Part shown: in pieces, positions 26,423 to 34,136 of the stretch
How the letters are laid out: each line of letters opens with the position of its first letter
Numbering within the stretch: position 1 is the stretch's first letter
Source: Xanthomonas vesicatoria ATCC 35937
Lineage (GTDB): Bacteria > Pseudomonadota > Gammaproteobacteria > Xanthomonadales > Xanthomonadaceae
Direction: 5' to 3'
Assembly (NCBI RefSeq): GCF_001908725.1
Contig: NZ_CP018725.1
Span: forward strand, 3,968,001 to 4,032,000
Length of the DNA: 64,000 bases
Made by a program: the position numbers and the translations under genes
The notes under the pieces: model-generated
What the model saw: only the letters and a program-made list of their open reading frames with translations
The model's database searches: none
What the model was told of the DNA's origin: nothing

Positions 26423-27142
26423 ATGACTTCCGTTTTGCACACGTCCAAACCCACCTTGCTGCTGCTCTGCGGCCTGCTCTGCGACGCCGCCATCTGGCAA
26501 CCGCAGCGCAACGCGCTGTCAGATCTGGTGGATGTGCAGGTGCTGGATTTCCCCGGGTTCGACAGCATCGGACAGATGGCTGCCCACGTGTTAGCTGTTG
26601 CGCCGCCGCTGTTTGCGCTGGCCGGGCATTCGATGGGTGGGCGGGTTGCGCTGGACATCATGCGTCAGGCGCCCGAGCGCGTGACGCGGCTGGCACTGCT
26701 CGATACCGGCATTGCGCCGCGTCGCGATGGCGAACGCGAGGAACGTCAGGCGCTGGTGGATCTGGCGCAGACGCAAGGCATGCAGGCGCTGGCGCGGGCC
26801 TGGCTGCCACCGATGCTGCACCCCGCACGCATCGCCGATGCCGGCTTGATGCAAGACCTCAGCGCGATGGTGCAGCGCCAAACCGCGCAGAGCTTCGCCG
26901 GCCAGGTCAACGCGTTGCTGGAGCGACCCGATGCCGCGCCGGTGCTTGCGCAGATCCGCTGCCCCACCTTGCTGGGGGTCGGGCGCCAGGATGCCTGGAG
27001 CCCGCTGGCGCGGCATCAGGACATGGCGCGGCAGATGCCGCAGGCGCGCCTGGCCGTGTTCGAAGATTGCGGGCATATGGCGCCGGTCGAGGCAGCCGCT
27101 GCTGTGACGACGGCGTTGCGCGACTGGTTGCAGGCCGCGTGA
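26423..27142 (+). CDS. Alpha/beta-fold hydrolase
   Basis: A 239-residue cytosolic alpha/beta hydrolase. The nucleophile elbow is AGHSMGG (Ser at about 74), the acid is the Asp in GRQDAWSP (about 193) and the catalytic His is in DCGHMAP (about 217). The GLLCDAAIW segment gives the oxyanion-side loop. Similar enzymes occur in aromatic catabolic clusters as lactone or ester hydrolases. This gene precedes an NTF2-like protein and an outer-membrane channel of an aromatic-degradation type, which suggests but does not prove such a role. A general carboxylesterase is the alternative. Confidence 0.82.
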   Translation: MTSVLHTSKPTLLLLCGLLCDAAIWQPQRNALSDLVDVQVLDFPGFDSIGQMAAHVLAVAPPLFALAGHSMGGRVALDIMRQAPERVTRLALLDTGIAPRRDGEREERQALVDLAQTQGMQALARAWLPPMLHPARIADAGLMQDLSAMVQRQTAQSFAGQVNALLERPDAAPVLAQIRCPTLLGVGRQDAWSPLARHQDMARQMPQARLAVFEDCGHMAPVEAAAAVTTALRDWLQAA

Positions 27143-27224
27143 TGGGGCAGGTGAAGCAGTGTCTGCGTCACAGCGGCAGCTGCTGACCGGGCCGACTGGT
27201 GTTGCTGGAATTCAGGGAGGCTGC

Positions 27225-27653
27225 ATGCACGACGATGCATCGATCATCATTGCCTGCGAGCAATTGATTCGCCGGTTCGCGCTGTACAACGATCGCCACG
27301 AGCACGAGCAGCTCGCTGCATTGTTCACTGACGATGGCGTGTTCGCGCGCCCGAGCGCCCCCGACGCGCCGGTGCATGGCCGCGTGGCGATTCTGCAGGC
27401 CTTCCGCGAGCGCCCGCCGCGGACCACGTGTCATCTGATGCTCAACACCCTGGTCAACATTCAATCGCCCACGGTGGCGCACGCGCACAGCAACGTGCTG
27501 CTCTACACCGCCGCCGATACCTCGATGTCGCCGCCGTGGACGGCGCAATCGCCCGCGCTGCTCGGCAGTTTCGACGATGTGCTGGTCTTCGAGCAGGAGC
27601 GTTGGTTGTTCAAGCAACGCCTTGGAACGTTGCTGCTGCGCATCGGCAGCTGA
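27225..27653 (+). CDS. NTF2/SnoaL-like protein
   Basis: A 142-residue protein with the cone-shaped NTF2-like fold signature: N-terminal helix ACEQLIRRFALYNDRHEHEQL, then LFTDDGVFARP, a strand-rich centre, and DVLVFEQERWLFKQRLGTLLLR at the end. Members include small-molecule isomerases, dehydratases and ring-hydroxylating dioxygenase beta subunits. No alpha subunit is encoded nearby, so a stand-alone role is likely. The ATG at 27225 has GGGAGG about 6 bases upstream. It lies between the hydrolase and the channel gene and is probably co-transcribed with them. Confidence 0.75.
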   Translation: MHDDASIIIACEQLIRRFALYNDRHEHEQLAALFTDDGVFARPSAPDAPVHGRVAILQAFRERPPRTTCHLMLNTLVNIQSPTVAHAHSNVLLYTAADTSMSPPWTAQSPALLGSFDDVLVFEQERWLFKQRLGTLLLRIGS

Positions 27654-27773
27654 GCCGCAATCACCCGCATGGGCACGGTGCTGGCGCGCGTTTCGCGCCG
27701 CGCGTTGCCGTCCTGCTCTCCCCCCCACGCCGCGCTCGCAGTCATCCATCCCTTTGCATTGGAGATTCGCCCA

Positions 27774-28808
27774 GTGGAACGCGTTCGCATCCCCGCCCGT
27801 CGTCGCTCTGTCCTGTTACGTGCACTGTCACGCCGGCCGTGCTCATTGGTTGTGGGGGCGTTGTTCGCTGGCGCATTGCCGAGCGCTGCGCTGGCGCAAG
27901 CCGTGCCGGAAACGGCAGCGCCTCCACAAGGCATCAATCTTGGCGGCACCAGTTTCATGGACGGCTTCGGCTCGATGACGCCCGGCTGGACCGTCATCGA
28001 ATATCTGCGTCACTACAACTTGAATGCCATCAAGAACGCGAGCGGCGACGATTCGCCTGCCTTTCGCGACCCGCAGGTTGATGTCAGTGTGTTGCTCACG
28101 CAGCTCATCTATGTGACGCCCTACACGTGGAAAAGCGGTTCGTTGAGCTTCAACGCCATCGTGCCGCTGGTCAATTACGACACCGCGTTCGCCGCTGACA
28201 GCCCGGTGCGATTGAGCAGCAACGGCTTCGGCATGGGCGACATTTCGTTCGGGCCGGCACTGCAGATGCCGCCGGTGATGCGCGATGGGCGGGTGTTCTT
28301 TTTTCAGCGTTTTGCGATCGATGCGTTTGCGCCGGTAGGCAAGTTCGACCGCGACACGGCGATCAACCAAAGCACCGGGTTCTGGTCGGTGGCGCCGCAT
28401 TGGGCATTCACCGTGCAGCCCCGCGATGACTGGGAAACCAGCGCGCGCATCAATTATCTCTACAACTTTCGCACCAGCCGCGCTGGCGGTGTGCCGCCGA
28501 TTCCCGGGTTCCGTTTCCGCAATGGCCAGGCTGGCGATGCGGTTTGGGTCAATCTGGCCACCTCTTTCAAACTCAACGAGCAGTGGCGGGTGGGTCTGAA
28601 CGGTTACTACCTGCAGCAATTGAAAGACAACCGCACCAATGATCAGCGCGTGCCGGACAGCAAGCGCATGCAGGTGTATCTGGGTCTTGGTCTGTCCTGG
28701 CGGATGGACCAAAAGAACCTGTTCAATTTCAACGTGTACATGCCGCTCAAGGTGGAGAATTCAGTGGCTGGCAATAGTTTCAATCTGATGTTCGTGCATT
28801 CGTTATAG
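27774..28808 (+). CDS. Outer-membrane channel of the phenol meta-pathway/SphA type
   Basis: A 344-residue exported beta-barrel protein of the family often annotated as MetA-pathway-of-phenol-degradation transporter. A signal peptide ends near PSAALAQA (about residue 42). The mature part has alternating strands, with INLGGTSFMDGF at the start, an ending of FNFNVYMPLKVENSV, and a C-terminal Leu after Ser-rich strand residues. Related proteins carry hydrophobic aromatic compounds across the outer membrane. Start taken as GTG 27774 with GGAG about 10 bases upstream; longer in-frame starts give an unusual N-terminus. It is followed by a strong hairpin and a convergent gntR gene. Confidence 0.75.
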   Translation: MERVRIPARRRSVLLRALSRRPCSLVVGALFAGALPSAALAQAVPETAAPPQGINLGGTSFMDGFGSMTPGWTVIEYLRHYNLNAIKNASGDDSPAFRDPQVDVSVLLTQLIYVTPYTWKSGSLSFNAIVPLVNYDTAFAADSPVRLSSNGFGMGDISFGPALQMPPVMRDGRVFFFQRFAIDAFAPVGKFDRDTAINQSTGFWSVAPHWAFTVQPRDDWETSARINYLYNFRTSRAGGVPPIPGFRFRNGQAGDAVWVNLATSFKLNEQWRVGLNGYYLQQLKDNRTNDQRVPDSKRMQVYLGLGLSWRMDQKNLFNFNVYMPLKVENSVAGNSFNLMFVHSL

Positions 28809-28820
28809 CCATGCACGCTG

Positions 28821-28855
28821 CCATGCACGCCGACCGTCGTGGTCGGCATGCATGG
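28821..28855. terminator. Long hairpin between the channel gene and gntR
   Basis: Arms of 15 bases at 28821-28835 and 28841-28855 pair at 14 of 15 positions (one A-C mismatch) around the loop GTCGT. It sits between convergent genes and probably ends transcripts from one or both sides; there is no long T tract. Confidence 0.65.
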
Positions 28856-28967
28856 TGGGACAACGCTGTGGTTTGCTGTTGACGCGCGTGCCTGGTAGCT
28901 ACGACTGACCAGCGCCACACGCGCATCGATGCCATTGCCTCCACACGGCACCGTCCATTCCGAAGAC

Positions 28968-29642
28968 TCACAACCCCATGCTGTGCCGCTGCGTATTGGC
29001 ATGTTCGCGGAACAACAATTCGGCGCGCGCGCCATCGCGTTGTTCGATGGCGGCGACGATTGCGCCATGCTGGCGGTGCCCGTAATAGAGATCGTCATAG
29101 GCTAGCGTGGCAGAGCGCTGGCCGAACACCACGTTGACCGGGCTGACGAACGGCACCAGCGTGCAGCGGTCCACCGTCTCGGTAAGAATTGGTTTGTTGG
29201 CCGCCACCACGATGGCGCGATGGAAGCGGGCATTGATCGCGCCATAGGCCTGCTCATCGCCGGCATCCAGGCTGCGTTTGGCAAACAGCCGGTCGCCTTC
29301 GCACAGACAATCATGCAGCGTAGAGAGCAATGCGGTGGACGCGCCCTGTTCGGCCACGGTGCGCGCGGCCATGCCTTCCATCAGCGCACGCACCGCCAGG
29401 GCATCCAGGCTTTCCTGCTGGCTGAAGCGCCGTACCGCATAGCCACGCTTGCCGGCCTGCACCAGCAGGCCCTCCTGGCATAACGCCGGCAGTGCTTGGC
29501 GTATGGGGGTGCGCGAAATGGCCATGCGCTCGGCCAGGGCCGCCTCGGTGATGCGCTCGCCCGGGGCGAAGGTGCCGCACAGGATCAATTCGCGCAGCTG
29601 CTGGACCGCTTGCAATCGGTGGTTGTTCGCCATTGGCTCCAT
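28968..29642 (-). CDS. GntR-family transcriptional regulator, FCD (FadR) subfamily
   Basis: A 224-residue regulator. The winged helix-turn-helix covers about 8-70 (LQAVQQLRELILCGTFAPGERITEAALAERMAISRTPIRQAL, read in segments). A helical FCD ligand-binding domain follows (ALAVRALMEGMAARTVAE, the metal or ligand His in NARFHRAIV, and DLYYGHRQHGAIVAAIEQRD). It is divergent from ligB with about 230 bases between, so it likely controls the dioxygenase genes in response to an aromatic acid or its catabolite. Start taken as ATG 29642 (GAGAGA just upstream); ATG 29633 is equally possible. A longer frame upstream runs into the intergenic region and was not used. Confidence 0.85.
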   Translation of the reverse strand: MEPMANNHRLQAVQQLRELILCGTFAPGERITEAALAERMAISRTPIRQALPALCQEGLLVQAGKRGYAVRRFSQQESLDALAVRALMEGMAARTVAEQGASTALLSTLHDCLCEGDRLFAKRSLDAGDEQAYGAINARFHRAIVVAANKPILTETVDRCTLVPFVSPVNVVFGQRSATLAYDDLYYGHRQHGAIVAAIEQRDGARAELLFREHANTQRHSMGL

Positions 29643-29736
29643 TCTCTCGCGCCGTACCGCAGCGCACGTTCCTTCGAAGGGGAAACTCGCAATTACTTGT
29701 ATAAAAAACTTGCGGATGAGATCGCTTGATGGCAAT

Positions 29737-29798
29737 TTGGATCCCAAGGATACCGTTTTAGCCATCCAGAGTGGGTGGTGGCCCGTGTTGGGATCCAT
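29737..29798. promoter_or_regulatory. Paired inverted motif in the gntR-ligB intergenic region
   Basis: TTGGATCCCAA at 29737-29747 and its reverse complement, TTGGGATCCA plus a mismatch, at 29788-29798. Each is itself nearly palindromic around GGATCC. Their centres are 51 bases apart, close to five helical turns. The location between a divergent regulator and its likely target suggests operators for the GntR or LysR protein. This is inference from symmetry and spacing only. Confidence 0.4.
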
Positions 29799-29873
29799 TG
29801 CACCGTCGATCCTGACTCAATCAATGACGTGCGCTCTGCCCTCCCTGGTAGAGGCGCATCGCAGGAGCAAAGC

Positions 29874-30770
29874 ATGGCTAGCATCATCGGCGGCATCGGA
29901 ACCTCGCACGTTCCCACCATCGGCGTGGCCTACGACAAGGGCAAACAGCAGGATCCGGTGTGGAAGCCGTTGTTCGACGGCTATACGCCGGTGGCCGAAT
30001 GGCTGGCCGAACAACGGGCCGACGTGCTGGTGTTCTTCTACAACGACCACTGCACGACCTTCTTCTTCGATCTGTATCCGACCTTTGCGCTAGGCGTCGG
30101 CGAGCACTTTCCGGTTGCCGACGAAGGCGCAGGGCTGCGGAATCTGCCGCCGATCCGCGGCGATGTGCAGCTGCAGGCGCATATCGCCGAGTGCCTGGTC
30201 AACGACGAATTCGACCTGACCGTCTTTCAGGACAAGCCGATCGACCATGGCTGCGCTGCGCCGCTGCCGCTGCTGTGGCCGCATGTACCTGACTGGCCGG
30301 GCACGGTGGTGCCGATTGCGATCAACGTCCTGCAATACCCGCTGCCGACCGCACGCCGCTGCTACCGGCTGGGCCAGGCGGTGCGTCGTGCGATCGAGTC
30401 CTATCCGCAAGATCTCAGGGTGGTGGTCGTCGGTACCGGCGGGCTATCCCACCAGATCCATGGCGAGCGCACCGGCTTCAACAACACCGACTGGGACATG
30501 GAGTTTCTGGACCGCTTCCAGCACGCGCCGGAAACGCTGACCGATCTCACCCACACCGACTACGTGCGCCTGGGCGGTGCCGAGAGCGTGGAGCAGATCA
30601 TGTGGCTGGCCATGCGCGGCGCATTGGATGGGCCGATCCGCAAACTGCATCAAAACTACTACCTGATGACGACCACCGCGATGACCGTGGTGTTGTACGA
30701 GCCTGGCGAAGAGCGCGCCGATGCACCGCGCTCGGCAGAGCTGCTGGCGCGTACCGCCAACGCGGCATGA
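29874..30770 (+). CDS. Class III extradiol dioxygenase, catalytic (LigB-type) subunit
   Basis: A 298-residue catalytic subunit of a protocatechuate 4,5-dioxygenase / gallate dioxygenase-type enzyme, opening the catechol ring next to the hydroxyls with Fe(II) and O2. The iron ligands match the LigB pattern: His12 (GTSHVP), His59 (FYNDHCTTF) and Glu240 (ESVEQIMW). The catalytic His193 is in GGLSHQIHG. Start at ATG 29874 with AGGAG 6-10 bases upstream. The small LigA subunit follows after 10 bases. Substrate (protocatechuate, gallate or 3-O-methylgallate) cannot be told from sequence alone; genes for the next pathway steps are not in the window. Confidence 0.9.
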   Translation: MASIIGGIGTSHVPTIGVAYDKGKQQDPVWKPLFDGYTPVAEWLAEQRADVLVFFYNDHCTTFFFDLYPTFALGVGEHFPVADEGAGLRNLPPIRGDVQLQAHIAECLVNDEFDLTVFQDKPIDHGCAAPLPLLWPHVPDWPGTVVPIAINVLQYPLPTARRCYRLGQAVRRAIESYPQDLRVVVVGTGGLSHQIHGERTGFNNTDWDMEFLDRFQHAPETLTDLTHTDYVRLGGAESVEQIMWLAMRGALDGPIRKLHQNYYLMTTTAMTVVLYEPGEERADAPRSAELLARTANAA

Positions 30771-30780
30771 GGGCCTGCAT

Positions 30781-31140
30781 ATGAATCCGCAAGTTGACGG
30801 CATGGACAAGATCGACGGCACTTATCTGTTCGATCTGCGTACCAGCAATCGCGCACTGCGCCTCAATCGTTTCTTCTGGCACATGATCCGCGCCCCATGG
30901 CGCGATCGCTTTTTGCAGGATGCTGAAGTGTTGATGCAGGAAGCCGAGCTCACCGAGCGTGAGAAGGCACTGATCCGCGCGCGCGACTGGCTGGGACTGG
31001 TGCAGTACGGCGCCAATTCTTTTGTAATCGAGAAGTTCGCCCGCGTGGTGCGCATGACCAATCTGCAGGTCTACGCCATCATGCGCGGCGAGTCGTTCGA
31101 AGACTTCATGCAGACCCGGCGTGTGCCCGAGGCGCGCTGA
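30781..31140 (+). CDS. Extradiol dioxygenase small (LigA-type) subunit
   Basis: A 119-residue helical subunit pairing with the upstream LigB-type protein to form the active-site lid in this enzyme class. Typical stretches: TYLFDLRTSNRALRLNRFF, ERDLI-like LTEREKALIRARDW, and LVQYGANSFVIEKFARV. The ATG at 30781 has GAGGG about 8 bases upstream. In some gallate dioxygenases the two domains are fused; here they are separate, as in Sphingobium LigAB. The order here is B before A. Confidence 0.9.
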   Translation: MNPQVDGMDKIDGTYLFDLRTSNRALRLNRFFWHMIRAPWRDRFLQDAEVLMQEAELTEREKALIRARDWLGLVQYGANSFVIEKFARVVRMTNLQVYAIMRGESFEDFMQTRRVPEAR

Positions 31141-31203
31141 GCTGCGCGTCCCGGCCACCGACCGGGCGCTTCCATCCGACTTCCCAACGTAAGGCCCACC
31201 CCC

Positions 31204-32205
31204 ATGACCATGTCCTCCGTGTTCTTCGAACACCGCATCAAGGTCCGGCATCTACGTGTCATCGAGGCGCTGGACCGGCAAAAGAGCCTGCTTCGCGCCT
31301 CACGCGTCTTGAACGTGACCCAGCCTGCGCTCACGCGTGCCTTGCAGGAGATCGAAGAGATCGTCGGCGCCCCCTTGTTCGAACGCCATTCGCGTGGCGT
31401 GCGTCCCAATGCGATGGGCGAGGTGCTGGTACAGACCGCGCACGTCGTGCTCGGCCAGTTGCGTCGCGCGCAGGACACCTTCGAAGGGCTGCTGCAGGAC
31501 GATGCGCTCACCATTACCGTCGGCGCTTTGCCAGTGGCGGCGAGCGGCCTGCTGCCCGCCGTGCTGGCGGCCTTGTACCGCACCGAACCCACGCTGCGTG
31601 TGCGCCTGCTGCATGGACGTACCGATGAATTGCTGCCAAAGCTTGCCGGAAACGAGGTGGATCTGGTGGTTGGCCGCTTGTATCCGCTGGCGCGCTACGA
31701 CGCGTTGGTCCGCAAGGTGCTGTACCAGGATCCGATTGCGCTGGTGGCGCGGAGCGACCATCCCTTGTTCGCCAATGGCCCGGTGCGAATCGCCGAAGCG
31801 GTCGCGTACCGACAGGTCTTGCCGACCCTGAGTCAGCACGTGGAGCGCGACGTGGCACAGGTCATGCGCGAGCACGGGCTGGCCACGCGCGATCAACTGC
31901 GGTCCAGCTCTGCCAGTTTTACCCGTGAAATCCTGCTGGGCACCGACAGCATTGCGGTGATGCCAAGCATGATGGTAGCCGGCGATATCGCACGCGGCGA
32001 ACTACGTGCGTTTCAGCTACAGCAGCCCGCGCAAGCGCGTGCAGGTGGTGTGATCTATCGCGATAGCAGTGCCATCCTCAAGCCCGGCGTGCGGTTATTG
32101 ATGCGTGAGCTGGAGCACCAGCTGGCGCTGATGGCACAGCAAGGCGCGGTGTGGGTCGACGAGCACATTGGCGAGGACGACATGCTGCTGGATGCGTCTG
32201 CGTAA
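31204..32205 (+). CDS. LysR-family regulator of aromatic catabolism (PcaQ/GalR-like)
   Basis: A 333-residue LysR-type regulator. The N-terminal helix-turn-helix is preceded by HRIKVRHLRVIEALDRQ and includes LNVTQPALTRALQEIEEIVG, a pattern of the PcaQ/GbpR/GalR group. The periplasmic-binding-like effector domain spans about 95-305. It lies 63 bases after the ligA-type gene on the same strand and is likely the pathway-specific activator, with a ring-cleavage substrate or product as co-inducer. This makes it the second regulator around ligBA, next to the GntR protein. Start at ATG 31204; ATG 31210 is possible. Confidence 0.88.
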   Translation: MTMSSVFFEHRIKVRHLRVIEALDRQKSLLRASRVLNVTQPALTRALQEIEEIVGAPLFERHSRGVRPNAMGEVLVQTAHVVLGQLRRAQDTFEGLLQDDALTITVGALPVAASGLLPAVLAALYRTEPTLRVRLLHGRTDELLPKLAGNEVDLVVGRLYPLARYDALVRKVLYQDPIALVARSDHPLFANGPVRIAEAVAYRQVLPTLSQHVERDVAQVMREHGLATRDQLRSSSASFTREILLGTDSIAVMPSMMVAGDIARGELRAFQLQQPAQARAGGVIYRDSSAILKPGVRLLMRELEHQLALMAQQGAVWVDEHIGEDDMLLDASA

Positions 32206-32269
32206 CGCATGATCCTGGTTCAGCGCGCGATTTGCATCGCGGGACGTATCGGGCGCATTGCTCGTTAGG

Positions 32270-32313
32270 GCGAGTTACAACTCGCGAGAAGCGCGCGGAT
32301 GCCAAGCGCGCTT
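32270..32313. terminator. Two hairpins between convergent lysR and fcs
   Basis: First stem GCGAGT (32270-32275) with ACTCGC (32280-32285), loop TACA. Second stem AAGCGCGC (32289-32296) with GCGCGCTT (32306-32313), nine-base loop. They fill the gap between two convergent transcripts and are probable stop signals; T tracts are weak. Confidence 0.45.
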
Positions 32314-32453
32314 GTGGGTGTTTGAACGCTGCAGTTCGCGCCGGTTGATCCGCGCAAGGACGCGTCAGGTAACAGTGAGCGCGCGAATGAAATAGCCAGA
32401 GCCATAAGGTGGGTGGCGATTCGCTCACCCACGTCGCATGGCGGCCAATGCCA

Positions 32454-33932
32454 TCAGGCGTCGTTGGCCAAGGCGTCCTTCAACCGCGCCTTCTGCAGCT
32501 TGCCGGTGGCGGTGCGTGGCAGCGCCTCGACCAAGCGTAGGTGTTTGGGCACCTTGTATTTGGCCAGGCGCTCGCTCAGGTAGCTGCGGATGTTCTCCAG
32601 ATCCATCTCCTCCGCTGCGGGCACGATCGCCAGATAACCCACTTCGCCCCATTGCGGGTCGGCCATCCCGACCACGGCGCATTCGCGGATATCCGGGTGA
32701 TCGGCCAGCACGGCTTCGATCTCTGCCGGGTACACGTTTTCGCCGCCGGAAATGAACATGTCCTTCTTGCGGTCCACGACGAAGAAGAAACCGTCGTCAT
32801 CGCGCCTGACGATATCGCCGGTGCGGAACCAGCCCTGTTCGTCACGCATCTGAGCGCTCGCTTGCGGGTCGCGCCAATAGCCGGGGCTGAGGTTGGGGCC
32901 GCGCAACAACAATTCGCCAGGCACGCCCGCCGGGCAGTCGTTGCCATCGCCGTCCACCACTCGCGTCTGCACGCTTGGCGACGAAATGCCCGCTGCGCCG
33001 AGCTTGCGGCGAATCACCTCGCAGTCCACAGACATGCCGAACACCGTGCCGGCTTCGCTCATGCCGAAGCCGCAGACCATGGGGATGCCATCGTCCAGCC
33101 AGCCCAGCAGGTCGTCGGCGGCGTGCGGCGCGCCGCCGCTCACCAGCGCGGTGAGGTGACGCAGTGTTGCCGGGTCGAAGCCGGGCTGGTTGCGAAACGC
33201 CTGCATCATCTGCGGCACCCCGACATAGTGGGTCATGCCCAGCGCCGGGTTGCCGAGCCAGCTCAATGTTCGCTTCGGCTCGAAGCCGCTCGACACCTGG
33301 ATCGAGCCTCCCACCGCCAGCACCGGCCGCACATTGGTGGCCAGGCCGATGATGTGGAACATCGGTGCCTCGCACAGGAAACTGCTGTTGCCGTCCACAC
33401 GGGTGGTGACGCCGAAGTTGTGCGCCACCTGCTGCAGATTCTGTTCGCTCAACATCACGCCCTTGGGCTGGCCGGACGTGCCTGAGGTAAACAGGATCAG
33501 GCTCACCCGCTCGGGCGGGATGTACGGCGTTTCGGCGGGTGCCAGTGCCTTGGCACTGTCAATGAAGCCGGCGATTGCTTCGATCTGCGGACGTCCGGCA
33601 GCGACGTCGTCGCCCAGCACCAAATGCGGCTGGGCACGTTGCAGCAAGGTGTCCAGCTCGGTGCCGCTCAGCCGCCAGTTGAGCGGTACGTAGATCGCAC
33701 CGACCCGCGCACAGGCAAAATGCAGCGCGACCTGCCATACCGAATTACGGGCCAGCACGGCGAGCCGCTCGCCGTCGACACAACCGCGCGTTTGCAGCAA
33801 GGCGGCCAGTTGGCCGATCAGGGTATCCAGATCGGCGTACGTCCATTCCTGGTTGAGTACCAGGTCGCGGGCGGCAAGCCGTTGCGGAGTGAGGCGGGCA
33901 TGGAAGGAAATCGAGTCGGTCGGCATGGTCAT
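32454..33932 (-). CDS. fcs: Feruloyl/4-coumaroyl-CoA synthetase (AMP-forming)
   Basis: A 492-residue ANL-superfamily ligase activating a hydroxycinnamate to its CoA thioester. Motifs: P-loop LFTSGTSGQPKGV, the aryl-pocket region FHIIGLATN, GFGMSEAG, the hinge GWFRTGDIV and DRKKDMFISGGENVYP, and the catalytic Lys in PRTATGKLQK. The specificity rests on context: it is the last gene after marR, ech and vdh on the same strand, the standard CoA-dependent non-beta-oxidative ferulate route. Start at ATG 33932 with GGAAG upstream; ATG 33926 is two codons later. The 204-base gap to vdh could hold an extra promoter. Confidence 0.87.
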   Translation of the reverse strand: MTMPTDSISFHARLTPQRLAARDLVLNQEWTYADLDTLIGQLAALLQTRGCVDGERLAVLARNSVWQVALHFACARVGAIYVPLNWRLSGTELDTLLQRAQPHLVLGDDVAAGRPQIEAIAGFIDSAKALAPAETPYIPPERVSLILFTSGTSGQPKGVMLSEQNLQQVAHNFGVTTRVDGNSSFLCEAPMFHIIGLATNVRPVLAVGGSIQVSSGFEPKRTLSWLGNPALGMTHYVGVPQMMQAFRNQPGFDPATLRHLTALVSGGAPHAADDLLGWLDDGIPMVCGFGMSEAGTVFGMSVDCEVIRRKLGAAGISSPSVQTRVVDGDGNDCPAGVPGELLLRGPNLSPGYWRDPQASAQMRDEQGWFRTGDIVRRDDDGFFFVVDRKKDMFISGGENVYPAEIEAVLADHPDIRECAVVGMADPQWGEVGYLAIVPAAEEMDLENIRSYLSERLAKYKVPKHLRLVEALPRTATGKLQKARLKDALANDA

Positions 33933-34136
33933 GGCGTTGTCTTCCGATTGTGCTTGGGGGAGTGACGAACGTGAGTGCGACAGAGATGGCAGGAAGGTTG
34001 ACGTGTGCACGCAACAACGCAGTACGCGTTCATCAACGCCGTGGCGACTGCGGCGTAGTAAAGGGCGATGACGTGGCGTGCGATGCATTGCGACTGCGCA
34101 CACGTGGCGGCTGCGCAGTAGGGGTGACGTGCGTCT

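Noticed and set aside
27225..27653. NTF2-like protein as beta subunit of a ring-hydroxylating dioxygenase
   Set aside because: No Rieske alpha-subunit gene lies nearby, and the conserved beta-subunit surface motifs are not evident.
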